Of a stretch of DNA of 64,000 nucleotides, positions 18,739 to 27,546 are shown in pieces. The notes below the pieces were generated by a model, which saw only the letters and a list, made by a program, of their open reading frames with translations, was not told where the DNA came from and did no database searches. Both the position numbers and the translations under genes were made by a program. Origin of the DNA: Cellulomonas marina (lineage in GTDB: Bacteria > Actinomycetota > Actinomycetes > Actinomycetales > Cellulomonadaceae); NCBI RefSeq assembly GCF_900111925.1, contig NZ_FOKA01000014.1, forward strand, positions 1-64,000. Reading direction: 5' to 3'. Positions within the stretch are counted from its first letter, which is position 1. Every line of letters begins with the position of its first letter.

Positions 18739-19457
18739 ACGCAGGCACGAGGTCCGGGACGAGGGCGGACGCGCGGGCGCGGACGGGAGCACCGCGCGTG
18801 ACGGCCACGGCGGCGGCGGTCGCGGGCCTGCTCCTGCTCGCCGGATGCACCGGCGGTGACGATGTCGCGAGCCCGACGGCGGGGGCCACCGGCGCCGGCA
18901 CCGGCGCTGCGACCTCCACCCCTTCGCCTCCGGCGTCGAGCCCGTCGGCCGCCCCCTCGGCGACGACCCCGCCGCCGACCCCGCTGCCGACCCCGACCGG
19001 CGACACGGGCGGCGAACCGGCCGCGGGCGACCGGTGCACCTCGGCCGTCCTGACGGGGTCGCTGGGTGCGGGCGGGGGAGGCGCCGCCGGCTCGGTGACC
19101 CCCGACGTCGTCCTCACCAACACGGGCACGGTCCCGTGCACCCTGCAGGGCTGGCCGGGGGTGTCCCTCGTCGGCGGCGGCGACGGGACGCAGATCGGTG
19201 CCCCGGCCGTCCTCGACCGCACCTCGGAGCACCCGACGGTGACGCTCGCGCCCGGCGGCACCGCGCTCGCGGCCCTGCGGATCGCCCGGGCCGACGACTA
19301 CGACGCCGCGGCGTGCGACCCGCAGCCCGCCGACGGCCTGCGCGTCTACCCGCCGGGGGACACGGCGTCGCTGTTCGTGGAGGCCGAGGGCCTCACCGGC
19401 TGCGCCGCCGGCGACGTCACGCTCCTGGAGGTCCAGGCGCTGCGTCCCGCGCGCTGA
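18735..19457 (+). CDS. DUF4232 domain lipoprotein
   Basis: A 240-residue secreted lipoprotein: basic head, hydrophobic signal segment and lipobox LLLAGC at about residues 34-39, then a Ser/Thr/Pro linker, then a DUF4232 domain (about 95-240) containing paired cysteines typical of the family. It is probably anchored outside the membrane. GTG 18735 overlaps the glycosyltransferase stop (GTGA), so the two genes are coupled. Its last 112 bp overlap the 3' end of the convergent GGDEF-EAL gene. Confidence 0.85.
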   Translation: MNAGTRSGTRADARARTGAPRVTATAAAVAGLLLLAGCTGGDDVASPTAGATGAGTGAATSTPSPPASSPSAAPSATTPPPTPLPTPTGDTGGEPAAGDRCTSAVLTGSLGAGGGGAAGSVTPDVVLTNTGTVPCTLQGWPGVSLVGGGDGTQIGAPAVLDRTSEHPTVTLAPGGTALAALRIARADDYDAAACDPQPADGLRVYPPGDTASLFVEAEGLTGCAAGDVTLLEVQALRPAR

Positions 19458-21745
19458 GACGGGAGGGCGACACCTGCGCGGGGACCGGGCACTCCCGGCA
19501 CCACGGGCAGACCCGGCAGGCCGCGACCCAGCAGCGCCGGCACCTCGTCGGGCGGCACGGGTGGCGACAGGACGTACCCCTGGACCTGGTCGCAGCCGAG
19601 CCGGGCGAGGTCCGCCAGGTCGTCGGCGGTCTCGACGCCCTCCGCGACCACGCGCAGCCCCAGCGCGTGCGCGAGGCCCACCGTCGCGGTGACGATCGCG
19701 CGGCGGCGCGCGTCGGTCGCCATGCCGCGCACGAAGGAGCGGTCCAGCTTGAGCTCGTCGAGCGGCAGGTCCGCCAGGTAGGACAGCGAGCTGTACCCCG
19801 TGCCGAAGTCGTCGATCGCCACCTGCACGCCGTCCGCCCGCAGCTCCGCCAGCACGGCGGCGGCGCGCTCGCGGTGGAGCATGAGCACGTCCTCGGTGAT
19901 CTCCAGCAGCAGCGCGGCGGGCGGCAGGCCGTGCGCCGCGAGCCTCCGCCGAACCCGGACCGCCAGGTCCGCGTCGAGCACGGACGAGGCCGGCAGGTTG
20001 ACCGCCACGCGGACGAGGTGGCCCCCGGCCCGCCAGGACGCCGCCTGCCGGACCGCCGCGTCGAGGACGACGGCGGTCAGCTCGCCCAGCAGCCCGGCCT
20101 CCTCGGCGAGCGGCAGGAAGTCCGCGGGCGGCAGCAGCCCGCGCGACGGGTGCTGCCAGCGGACGAGCGCCTCGACCCCTTCCACCGCGCCGCTGCGCAG
20201 GTCGGCCTTCGGCTGGTAGTGCAGGACGATGCCGTCGTCCGTCAGCGCGGTGCGCAGCTCGTCGAGGGCCACCAGCCGGCCGCGTCCGCCGTCGGCCGCC
20301 CGCAGCAGCTCCGCCAGGGTCGGGCCGACGTCCGCGGACGCGGCGGCGCCGGTGCGCACCCGCAGGTGCACCGCGACGCCCTGGTGCTCGAAGGGCTCGA
20401 CGAGCGCGTCGCGGACCCGTGCGGCCGGCCCGGCGTCGGCGCGCAGGACGGGGTCGGTGGTGGCGCCGCACCCGACGAGGACCGCGAACTCGTCGCCGCC
20501 GAGGCGGACCAGGTGCTCGCCGGGGGACAGGCAGCCCTCCAGCCGACGCGCGAGGGCGACGAGCAGGCCGTCCCCGGCCTCGTGCCCCAGCGCGGCGTTC
20601 ACGTGCGTGAAGCCCTCGACGTCCAGCACCAGGAGCACGGCGGGGCGGTCCAGCGCGGCGTGCAGGTGCTCCAGCCCGCGCCGGTTCGGCAGCCCGGTGA
20701 GCGCGTCCGTGACGGCCTCGCGCCGGCGCTCGGCAGCGGTGCGGCGCAGCCCGACGACCGCGCGGTGGGTCCGCACCTGGGCGGCCAGCAGCGCCGCCAC
20801 GGCGACGACGACGGCCGGTCCGGGCACGTCGTCGCGCACGGTGGCCACCGCGGGCACCGCCGCGGCCGCGAGGACCGCGAGGAGCGGGACGGTGAGCGCG
20901 CGGTCGTCGCCGCCGTCGCGGTGCTCGGGGCCGCGCCCGACGGCGGTCGTCGCCCGGGCCGTGGCCTCGACCCGCGCCTGCGCCCCCGTGGCGCGCCGGT
21001 GCAGCCAGAGGCTCACCAGCAGCAGGCCGACCGGCCAGCCCAGGTCCAGCAGCGAGCCGACGGCGTAGGTGCCCGCGGCCACCTGCCGCGCGTAGACGAC
21101 GTCGGCGACCACGAAGACGACGAGCCCGGCGACGGGCGGCACCCAGCCGGCCCCGTCCTCGCGGCGCCGCAGGGTGGCCACGCCCGCGACCGCCCCGATG
21201 AGCAGGACGTCGCCGAGCGGGCAGGACAGCAGCGCCAGCGCCGTCAGCGGCGCCAGCCCGTGCAGCCCGTCGACGACGGGCCCCAGCGCGGCGGTCGTGA
21301 CCGCCGCCGCGCCTAGGGCGCCGACGAGCACGTCGAGCCGGGCGGCGCCGCCGCGCGCGGGACCCGGCCGGCGGGCGGCGAGGACGAGGGCCGCCAGCAG
21401 CGGCGGGTACAGGCCGGCGTAGCCCAGGTCGGCCGGGGACGGGAACGGCAGGGCCGCGCCGGCCGTCCACGCCACGAGGTAGTACTGGTTGCCGGCCGCG
21501 AACGACGTCATCCCCACCGACGCCAGCACGGCCGCGACCCGGCGCCGCCCGCGCAGCCGCACGGCGGACACCCAGGCCAGGACCGTGGGGGCCCAGACCG
21601 CCGCAGCCCCGAGCCACCGGTCGACGAGCGGCGTGGCGAGCCCGCCGTCCACCGCGAGGCCGACCGCGTACAGGACCACCACCGCGACCGCCGCCGCGGG
21701 CGCCGCCCCCGGGCGACGCCTCCGCGCAGGTCTGCCGGCCGGCAT
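19346..21745 (-). CDS. Membrane GGDEF-EAL cyclic-di-GMP protein
   Basis: A 799-residue protein: about nine membrane helices in the first ~330 residues, then a GGDEF domain (GGDEF at 416-420) and an EAL domain (EAL at 525-527; DDFGTGYSSLSYL and EGVET also present). Both active-site sets look intact. The RxxD inhibitory site 5 residues before GGDEF is absent (SPGE), so product inhibition is unlikely. Net activity cannot be predicted. ATG 21745 has GGAGG about 8 nt upstream. The frame runs past the EAL domain in a low-complexity tail that overlaps the DUF4232 gene. Confidence 0.93.
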   Translation of the reverse strand: MPAGRPARRRRPGAAPAAAVAVVVLYAVGLAVDGGLATPLVDRWLGAAAVWAPTVLAWVSAVRLRGRRRVAAVLASVGMTSFAAGNQYYLVAWTAGAALPFPSPADLGYAGLYPPLLAALVLAARRPGPARGGAARLDVLVGALGAAAVTTAALGPVVDGLHGLAPLTALALLSCPLGDVLLIGAVAGVATLRRREDGAGWVPPVAGLVVFVVADVVYARQVAAGTYAVGSLLDLGWPVGLLLVSLWLHRRATGAQARVEATARATTAVGRGPEHRDGGDDRALTVPLLAVLAAAAVPAVATVRDDVPGPAVVVAVAALLAAQVRTHRAVVGLRRTAAERRREAVTDALTGLPNRRGLEHLHAALDRPAVLLVLDVEGFTHVNAALGHEAGDGLLVALARRLEGCLSPGEHLVRLGGDEFAVLVGCGATTDPVLRADAGPAARVRDALVEPFEHQGVAVHLRVRTGAAASADVGPTLAELLRAADGGRGRLVALDELRTALTDDGIVLHYQPKADLRSGAVEGVEALVRWQHPSRGLLPPADFLPLAEEAGLLGELTAVVLDAAVRQAASWRAGGHLVRVAVNLPASSVLDADLAVRVRRRLAAHGLPPAALLLEITEDVLMLHRERAAAVLAELRADGVQVAIDDFGTGYSSLSYLADLPLDELKLDRSFVRGMATDARRRAIVTATVGLAHALGLRVVAEGVETADDLADLARLGCDQVQGYVLSPPVPPDEVPALLGRGLPGLPVVPGVPGPRAGVALPSQRAGRSAWTSRSVTSPAAQPVRPSASTNSDAVSPGG

Positions 21746-21829
21746 GCAGGCACCTCCCGGGACGCGGCCGGAGGGGCCGTCGACGCGTCCGACCGCTGCT
21801 GGACCGGACCCCTCCTCCTTCGGCCGGGC

Positions 21830-21864
21830 GGGACGCGGTGTGAGCACTGCTCGCACCGCGTCCC
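21830..21864. terminator. 35-bp near-perfect palindrome upstream of the GGDEF-EAL gene
   Basis: GGGACGCGGTG (21830-21840) and its exact complement (21854-21864) enclose a second stem GAGCA/TGCTC. It lies between two minus-strand genes, about 85 bp before the GGDEF-EAL start. It may be a terminator or a dyad operator. Confidence 0.55.
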
Positions 21865-21920
21865 CCGTCCCCCGTCCGCCGACCCGCGCCGCCACGGCCG
21901 CGTCTGGCGAGGACACCACG

Positions 21921-21949
21921 GGCCCCGTCCCGCGGTGCGGGACGGGGCC
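21921..21949. terminator. 13-bp hairpin after the small membrane gene
   Basis: GGCCCCGTCCCGC with its exact complement and a 3-nt loop, 27 bp beyond the stop of the minus-strand gene at 21977. A strong intrinsic-type terminator without a U-tract. Confidence 0.7.
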
Positions 21950-21976
21950 GGCAGGTCGTGCTCCGGGCGGCGCCGG

Positions 21977-22378
21977 TCAGGCGGTCGGCGGCGGGGGTGC
22001 CGCGCTCACGTCGACGTCCTCCCGCTGCCGCTCGGCGCGCGCCCCGCGCACCCCGGCGAGCACGGAGGCGACGAGGAGGGCCGCACCGGCCGCGGCCAGC
22101 AGGACGATGACCGCCAGGCCACCGTCGACCTGCGCGCCGCCGGCCAGGACCAGGACGCCGATCCCCACGGCCGCCACGACCAGCCCCCATACCACCGTCC
22201 CGACGCGTGGGCCGCGCGGGACCGCCGGACCGGAGGCGGTCGCGCCGCCGGTCGCGCTCGTGCTCGTCGTGCCCGTGCCCGTCGTGCTCGTGCCCGTGGA
22301 GGGGCCGGCCGCGACGTCCCAGGGTGCGTCGTCCGTGCCGCCGCCCGCCGTGCTGCTCGTGCTGCTCGTGCTGCTCAT
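21977..22378 (-). CDS. Small two-helix membrane protein downstream of the PspC/LiaF-like gene
   Basis: A 133-residue protein: Ser/Thr/Gly-rich cytoplasmic head (1-57), helices at about 61-80 and 87-107, acidic tail. ATG 22378 lies one base after the stop of the upstream gene, with GAGGAG overlapping that stop, so it is cotranscribed and coupled. No family recognised; its position suggests a part in the same envelope-stress module. Confidence 0.75.
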   Translation of the reverse strand: MSSTSSTSSTAGGGTDDAPWDVAAGPSTGTSTTGTGTTSTSATGGATASGPAVPRGPRVGTVVWGLVVAAVGIGVLVLAGGAQVDGGLAVIVLLAAAGAALLVASVLAGVRGARAERQREDVDVSAAPPPPTA

Positions 22379-22379
22379 C

Positions 22380-23867
22380 TCACTCCTCCTCGACCGTCAG
22401 GTCGCCCAGCCCGAGCTGGACGACGAGGTGCAGCTGAGCGTCGTCGCCGTCGGCGACACCCGGCGTGCTGGCGCTCAGCGTGGTGCCGGCGCCGTTGCGC
22501 TCCTCGATCACCCCGGCCACGTCCCACCGGATGGTGCCGAGGCCGTTCTCGAGGTCGGCGCTGACGTCCGCCCCCTCCGGCACGACGATCTCGACGCCGC
22601 CGGCGCCCACGTCCACCGGGACGACCAGCGTTCCGCCCGTGAGCGGGACCTGCGTGAGGTCGAGCCGCACGTCGCCCAGCCCGGCCTCGAGCCCGGCCCG
22701 CGCCTGCGACCGCTCGGTCCACGCGATCTGCTGGTCCGCCACCCGCCGGTCCGGCCCGTCCCACGGGCCCGACGACCAGCCGATCGCCGCGGGCACCGCC
22801 ACCAGGCCGGTCACGATCCCGAGGAACCCGAGCCACCCGGAGCTGCGCCCCTGCAGGCCGCTGACGACGATCCCCGCACCGACGAGCACGAGCGCCCCAC
22901 CCGCCGCCGTCAGCCCGACCGGCCAGGCCAGCCGCCCGGACCGCTCGACGAGCAGCAGCACCGCCAGGCCGATGATCGACAGGGCGACGACCACGCCCAC
23001 GACGCCGGCCGCCGGACCACGGCGCGGCGGCCGCGGGGGTCGGGGCGCCCGCGCCGGGGGTGGCGTCCACCCCTGGCCCGGCCCACCCGTCCCCGACCAC
23101 CCGGCACCCGACCACCCGCCGCCCGACCAACCGCCACCCGGCGACGCGGCGCCGGGCTCAGCACCCGCACCCGTCACGGGGTCGTCGTGCCCCTGGGGTG
23201 CGGGCGGGGTGGGACCGGTCGTCGTGCCGGTCGCCGTAGCGGTGGGCGCCGGCGGCACGACGAGCACCGCCGTCCCCGTCGGGCCTGAGCCGGCACCCGC
23301 GGCGCCCGGCGCCGGTGGGAAGGGCCCGTACGGACCGGGGGCCGCAGCCCACGCGGCGGGCGGCGGCCCGCCGGGCACCCCGCCCGGCCGGGAGGTGCCG
23401 CCCGGCCGGCGCAGCACCGTCACGACCACCCACACGACGAGCCCGACGAACGCCACCCAGCCGATCGCCCGCAGGACGTGGGCGTCGCCGTTGCCCATCC
23501 ACCACGCGTCCCCCCGGACGAGGCCCGACAGCAGCAGGGCCCCCGCGCCGACCACGGCGACGTCGAACCGCCCCGCGAGCAGCTCCTCGAGGTGGATGCG
23601 CCCGTCGGAGCGCTCGGGCAGCAGCAGCCACGCCACCGCGTAGGCGACGAGGCCGAGCCCGCCGAGCAGCACGCTGACGGCCAGCAGGCCGCGCACGAGG
23701 AGCGGGTCGATGCCGAAGCGGTCGGCGGTGCCGGCCGCGACGCCGCCGACCCAGCGGTCGTCGGCACGGGTGACGCCGGAGCGGCGCAGGGCCGCGAAGA
23801 AGCCGCCCTCGCGGGCGGGCCGGGGTGCGTCGCTGCGCTGCTCCCCGGTGGAGGTCTGCGTGTCCAT
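22380..23867 (-). CDS. PspC domain protein with LiaF-like C-terminal domain
   Basis: A 495-residue protein. The N-terminal PspC domain (about 30-90) has DDRWVGGVAAGTADRFGID and a helix; more helices follow, then a Pro/Gly/Trp-rich linker (about 150-270), further helices, and a C-terminal beta-rich domain of the LiaF/DUF2154 type (about 385-495: GLGDVRLDLTQ and GTLVVPVDVGAGGVEIVVP). PspC and LiaF proteins sense or restrain envelope-stress signalling. It is divergent from a histidine kinase that also starts with a PspC domain. ATG 23867 has CAGGAT 7 nt upstream; GTG 23873 is the alternative. Confidence 0.85.
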   Translation of the reverse strand: MDTQTSTGEQRSDAPRPAREGGFFAALRRSGVTRADDRWVGGVAAGTADRFGIDPLLVRGLLAVSVLLGGLGLVAYAVAWLLLPERSDGRIHLEELLAGRFDVAVVGAGALLLSGLVRGDAWWMGNGDAHVLRAIGWVAFVGLVVWVVVTVLRRPGGTSRPGGVPGGPPPAAWAAAPGPYGPFPPAPGAAGAGSGPTGTAVLVVPPAPTATATGTTTGPTPPAPQGHDDPVTGAGAEPGAASPGGGWSGGGWSGAGWSGTGGPGQGWTPPPARAPRPPRPPRRGPAAGVVGVVVALSIIGLAVLLLVERSGRLAWPVGLTAAGGALVLVGAGIVVSGLQGRSSGWLGFLGIVTGLVAVPAAIGWSSGPWDGPDRRVADQQIAWTERSQARAGLEAGLGDVRLDLTQVPLTGGTLVVPVDVGAGGVEIVVPEGADVSADLENGLGTIRWDVAGVIEERNGAGTTLSASTPGVADGDDAQLHLVVQLGLGDLTVEEE

Positions 23868-24031
23868 GGCCACGATCCTGCTCGCGCGGCACCGGCCGGG
23901 GCATCGGGGCCCACCCGGACCCGTCCCTGGTCATCGGGCGCCCTGCCCCTGAGTGCTCCCTGGACGTCCCGTGCCCGGACCCCGGCCCCACCCCGATCCG
24001 ACCCGCGCGCGACCCTGGTGCCGAGCCGTCC

Positions 24032-24075
24032 ACGACCCTGGTCCTGCCCTGGTCCTCCACCGGAGGGACCTCCGG
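24032..24075. promoter_or_regulatory. Candidate operator in the divergent stress-locus promoter
   Basis: Perfect 16-bp dyad CCGGAGGGACCTCCGG (24060-24075, two central bases unpaired) preceded by a repeated CCCTGGTCCT. It sits between the divergent PspC and kinase genes, so it could be the site for the encoded LuxR-type regulator. This is inference from position and symmetry. Confidence 0.4.
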
Positions 24076-24114
24076 CGCTCCCGTCACGGCCCCGGGACGT
24101 GTGACGATCGGGCC

Positions 24115-25593
24115 GTGAGCCCCGTCGACCCGACCGCAGCGGGAGGCGCGCCCGTGCGTCCCACGGTGCGCCCCTCGGTGCGTCCCCCCGTGCGGCCGCC
24201 CCTGCGCCGGCCCGAGCACGGCCGTCGGCTCGCAGGCGTCGCCGCCGGGCTGGCGGTGCACCTCGGCGTCGCGCGCGTCGGCCTGGTCCGGCTGGTTCTC
24301 GTGCTGCTCGTGCCCTTCGGCGGCGTCGGGCTCGCGCTCTACCTGTTCTGGTGGCTGTCCGTCCCCGCCGGGGACCCGTGGGCCGCCTCGGCGCCGGTGC
24401 GTCCCGGGGTGCTGGTCCGGCTGGCGCGCCGGCCCGCCGCGGGCGTCCCCGTCGCCGTGCGCCGCTGGCCCGTCGGCGACCTCGTCGTCGGGGTGCTCCT
24501 CGTCGTCGGGGCGGGGCTGCTGCTCGCGCGCCGGGCCGGGGTGAGCGCCGACGTGTCCTGGCTGCTGCCCACGATCGTCCTGCTCGTCGGCGTCGTGCTC
24601 GCCTGGAGCCAGCTCGACGAGCTACAGCGCGGCCGGGCCGCCGGCGGGGACGCGGCGCCGACACCACGGCGGCTGTCGCCGGTCCTGCGGCTCGTCGGCG
24701 GCCTGGTGCTCGCGGGCGTCGGCGTGCTGCTGCTCGTCGGGGACGCGACCGGCGGCGGCGTCGAGCCCGGCACCCTCGTGCAGTCCGTGGTCGCGGCCGT
24801 GGCCGTGCTCGCCGGCGTCGGTCTCGTCGCCGCGCCGTGGTGGCTGCGGCTGGTGCGGGAGCTGGGCGACGAGCGCGCCGCCCGCGCCCGGGAGTCCGAG
24901 CGCGCCGACATCGCCGCCCACCTGCACGACTCGGTCCTGCAGACGCTCGCCCTCATCCGCGCCCGCGCCGACGACCCCACCGAGGTCGCGCGGATGGCCC
25001 GCGCGCAGGAGCGCGAGCTGCGCGAGTGGCTGTACGACGACCGCAGCGTGCCCGGCACCTCGCTCGCGGCCGAGCTGCGCGCCGTCGTCGCCGAGGTCGA
25101 GGACACGCGGACCGGGCCGGAGGGCCAGGCGGTCGTGGTGGACGCGGTCGTCGTCGGGGACCGCGTGCCGGACGCGCAGACCGCGGCGCTGCTGCAGGCC
25201 TCGCGGGAGGCGCTCGTCAACGCCGTCGTCCACGGCCGCCCGCCCGTGTCGCTGTACATGGAGGTGTCGCCGCGCAGCGTCGAGGTGTTCGTGCGCGACC
25301 GCGGCGACGGGTTCGACGTCGCCGGCATCCCGGCCGACCGCTTCGGCGTGCGCGAGTCCATCGTCGGCCGCGTCCGCCGGCGCGGCGGGACGGCCACCGT
25401 CACGTCCTCGCCCGACCGCGGCACCGAGGTCCACCTGTGCGTCCCGGTCGACGGCGCCGTGCCTGCCGACGTGCCCCCCGCCGCGCCGCCCGACACCTCG
25501 CACGACACCTCGCACGACGTGCCCCCCGGCCCGCGGGCCGAGCCCGTGCGACCCGTGGCCCCCGCCGGGGCCCCCGAGCAGGAGGTCCGATGA
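24115..25593 (+). CDS. PspC-domain sensor histidine kinase
   Basis: A 492-residue kinase. After a (VRPx)n-like head comes a PspC domain (about 35-85: EHGRRLAGVAAGLAVHLGV), then helices to about 250, a HisKA_3 dimerisation domain with the phospho-acceptor His271 in HLHDSVLQTL, and an HATPase domain (SREALVNAVVHGR, RDRGDGFD, TEVHLCVPVDG). GTG 24115 is 6 nt after GACGAT. It pairs with the LuxR-type regulator whose ATG overlaps its stop. Sensor fusion with PspC suggests membrane-stress sensing. The tail contains a DTSH repeat. Confidence 0.92.
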   Translation: MSPVDPTAAGGAPVRPTVRPSVRPPVRPPLRRPEHGRRLAGVAAGLAVHLGVARVGLVRLVLVLLVPFGGVGLALYLFWWLSVPAGDPWAASAPVRPGVLVRLARRPAAGVPVAVRRWPVGDLVVGVLLVVGAGLLLARRAGVSADVSWLLPTIVLLVGVVLAWSQLDELQRGRAAGGDAAPTPRRLSPVLRLVGGLVLAGVGVLLLVGDATGGGVEPGTLVQSVVAAVAVLAGVGLVAAPWWLRLVRELGDERAARARESERADIAAHLHDSVLQTLALIRARADDPTEVARMARAQERELREWLYDDRSVPGTSLAAELRAVVAEVEDTRTGPEGQAVVVDAVVVGDRVPDAQTAALLQASREALVNAVVHGRPPVSLYMEVSPRSVEVFVRDRGDGFDVAGIPADRFGVRESIVGRVRRRGGTATVTSSPDRGTEVHLCVPVDGAVPADVPPAAPPDTSHDTSHDVPPGPRAEPVRPVAPAGAPEQEVR

Positions 25594-26285
25594 CCGAGAC
25601 CCGAGCGACCGCGGCGCCCCTCGCGCAGGACGGCGACGGCGTGAGCGTGGTCCTCGTCGACGACCACCACATGTTCCGCGCCGGCGTGCGCGCCTCGCTC
25701 GACGACCGGGTGCGGGTCGTGGGGGAGGCGGCGTCCGTCGACGAGGCGGTGGCCGTCGTGAGCGCGCTGCGCCCCGCCGTCGTGCTGCTCGACGTGCACC
25801 TGCCCGGCGGGGACGGCGGCGGCGGCGCCGAGGTGCTGCGCCGCTGCGCGCCCCTGCTGGGCACGACCCGCTTCCTGGCGCTGTCCGTCTCGGACGCGGC
25901 CGAGGACGTCGTCGCCGTCATCCGCGCCGGGGCGCGCGGGTACGTGACGAAGGCGATCGACGGGCCGGCCCTCGTCGACGCGGTCGTCCGCGTCGCCGGG
26001 GACGACGCGGTGTTCTCCCCGCGGCTGGCGGGCTTCGTCCTCGACGCCTTCGGCACCGCGGCGGGCGACGTGGCCACGGGCGACGACGAGCTCGACCGCC
26101 TGTCGGCGCGGGAGCGCGAGGTCATGCGGCTCATCGCCCGCGGGTACGCTTATAAGGAGGTCGCCGCCGAGCTGTTCATCTCGGTGAAGACCGTGGAGAC
26201 CCACGTGTCCGCGGTGCTGCGCAAGCTGCAGCTGTCCAGCCGGCACGAGCTGACCCGGTGGGCCGCGGCCCGCCGGCTGCTGTGA
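25590..26285 (+). CDS. NarL/FixJ-family response regulator
   Basis: A 231-residue protein: receiver domain with DD (24-25), phospho-acceptor Asp68 (VVLLDVHLPG) and Lys of VTKA, then a LuxR-type HTH (about 170-220, LSAREREVMRLIARGYAYKEVA). ATG 25590 overlaps the kinase stop (ATGA) with GGAGG upstream, so it is the cognate partner of the PspC kinase. Likely targets are its own promoter and the divergent PspC/LiaF-like gene. Confidence 0.95.
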   Translation: MTETRATAAPLAQDGDGVSVVLVDDHHMFRAGVRASLDDRVRVVGEAASVDEAVAVVSALRPAVVLLDVHLPGGDGGGGAEVLRRCAPLLGTTRFLALSVSDAAEDVVAVIRAGARGYVTKAIDGPALVDAVVRVAGDDAVFSPRLAGFVLDAFGTAAGDVATGDDELDRLSAREREVMRLIARGYAYKEVAAELFISVKTVETHVSAVLRKLQLSSRHELTRWAAARRLL

Positions 26286-26294
26286 GGGCGAGCC

Positions 26295-26777
26295 GTGCCG
26301 GGCTGGGGTGAGGCGCTCGTCGCCCTCGCGGTGGTCGTCGGGCTCGTCGGGGTCGTCGTGCAGGTGCTGCCCGGCGCCTTCCTCGTCGCCGGGGCGGTCG
26401 TGACCTGGGGCGTGCTGGCGGGCGGGCCCTGGGGCTGGACCGCGGTGACGGCAGCGGTGCTGCTCACCGTCGCGGGGCAGGTCGCCAAGTGGGTGCTGGC
26501 GGGCCGGCACCTGCAGCGGGCCGGGGTGCCGAACCGCAGCCTGCTGTGGGGCGGGCTGCTCGGCGTCGTCGGGTTCGTCGTCGTGCCCGTCGTCGGGCTC
26601 GTCCTGGGCTTCGTGCTCGGCACGTACCTCGCGGAGCTGGCCCGGCTGCGCGAGGGGCCGCCGGCCTGGCGGGCGACGGTCGCCGCGCTGCAGGCGACCG
26701 GCCTGACGATCCTCGTCGAGCTCGCGGCGGCGCTGCTGGTGACCGGGGTGTGGGCGCTGGCGGTCTGGCGGACCTGA
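26295..26777 (+). CDS. DUF456 family membrane protein
   Basis: A 160-residue protein with four or five helices and the Gly-rich pattern of DUF456 (LPGAFLVAGAVVTWGVLAGG, then GRHLQRAGVPNRSLLWGGLLG and GFVLGTYLAEL). Such proteins are integral membrane proteins of unknown role. GTG 26295 starts 9 bp after the response regulator stop, so it may be part of the kinase/regulator operon. Confidence 0.85.
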   Translation: MPGWGEALVALAVVVGLVGVVVQVLPGAFLVAGAVVTWGVLAGGPWGWTAVTAAVLLTVAGQVAKWVLAGRHLQRAGVPNRSLLWGGLLGVVGFVVVPVVGLVLGFVLGTYLAELARLREGPPAWRATVAALQATGLTILVELAAALLVTGVWALAVWRT

Positions 26778-26798
26778 GCGGTACCGCCCGAGGGGTGG

Positions 26799-27539
26799 CT
26801 AAGGGGTCGCCGGCACCGCGAAGACGACGAGGTTGTCGACGTAGTGCCCCGTGCGCCGGTCGAACACCCCGTCGCACGTGATGAGCCGCAGCTGCGCGTC
26901 CGGCGTGGGGCTGTAGACCTCCGCGGTCGGGAAGTCGGCCTTCGGCGCACGCACCGACCGCTCGACGACGAACCGCCGGTCCGTTCCGTCGGACAGCGTG
27001 ACGACGACCTCGTCGCCCGGGACGAGGCGCGCGAGGTCGACGAACACCGCGGGGCCGTCCGGGCCGTCGACGTGTCCGGCCACGACGGCGGGTCCCACGT
27101 CGCCCGGCACGACGCCGCCCGCGTACCACCCGGCGCTGCCCCACGCGACGGGCGGCGTGATCCGCCCGTCTGCGCCGAGCGCGAGGGTCTCGAGGTCCGA
27201 GGCGACGCCGATCGCCGGCACGGTGACGCGGACGGGGACCACCCCACGCGCCGCCAGGGGGCTGTCGACGCCGAGGTCGGGGTCCTGGGGGGCGCCCGCC
27301 GCGGCCAGCCCGGGGTCGACGACGGTGCCCGTGCCCGTGCCCGTGCTCGTGCCCGTTCCCGTGCCCGGCGACGCCGTCGTCGGGGCGCTCGGGGACGCCG
27401 CGGGGACGGGTCCGCCCGCCCCGGGACCGACGGCGTCCGTCGTCGCCCCGCTCCCGCAGCCGGCGACGAGGGCGGCCGCGAGCACGAGCGGCGCGAGCCG
27501 CCGCAGCGGCCCCCGCCCCCGCCCGTCCGCCCTCGTCAC
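26799..27539 (-). CDS. Class F sortase
   Basis: A 246-residue extracellular transpeptidase. Basic head, signal segment with lipobox LVAGC (Cys28), Gly/Thr-rich linker with a (TG)n run, then the sortase barrel: His156 in VVAGHVDG, catalytic Cys222 in LRLITCDGVFD and a following Arg229, the sortase triad. Class F enzymes are the actinobacterial branch that attach LPXTG-type proteins. The lipobox suggests membrane anchoring as a lipoprotein. It starts 7 nt after the DUF4397 gene and is probably cotranscribed with it. Confidence 0.9.
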   Translation of the reverse strand: MTRADGRGRGPLRRLAPLVLAAALVAGCGSGATTDAVGPGAGGPVPAASPSAPTTASPGTGTGTSTGTGTGTVVDPGLAAAGAPQDPDLGVDSPLAARGVVPVRVTVPAIGVASDLETLALGADGRITPPVAWGSAGWYAGGVVPGDVGPAVVAGHVDGPDGPAVFVDLARLVPGDEVVVTLSDGTDRRFVVERSVRAPKADFPTAEVYSPTPDAQLRLITCDGVFDRRTGHYVDNLVVFAVPATP

Positions 27540-27546
27540 CGGGACG

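Noticed and set aside
21746..21829. Possible cyclic-di-GMP riboswitch before the GGDEF-EAL gene
   Set aside because: The conserved GEMM sequence blocks are absent; only GC hairpins are present.
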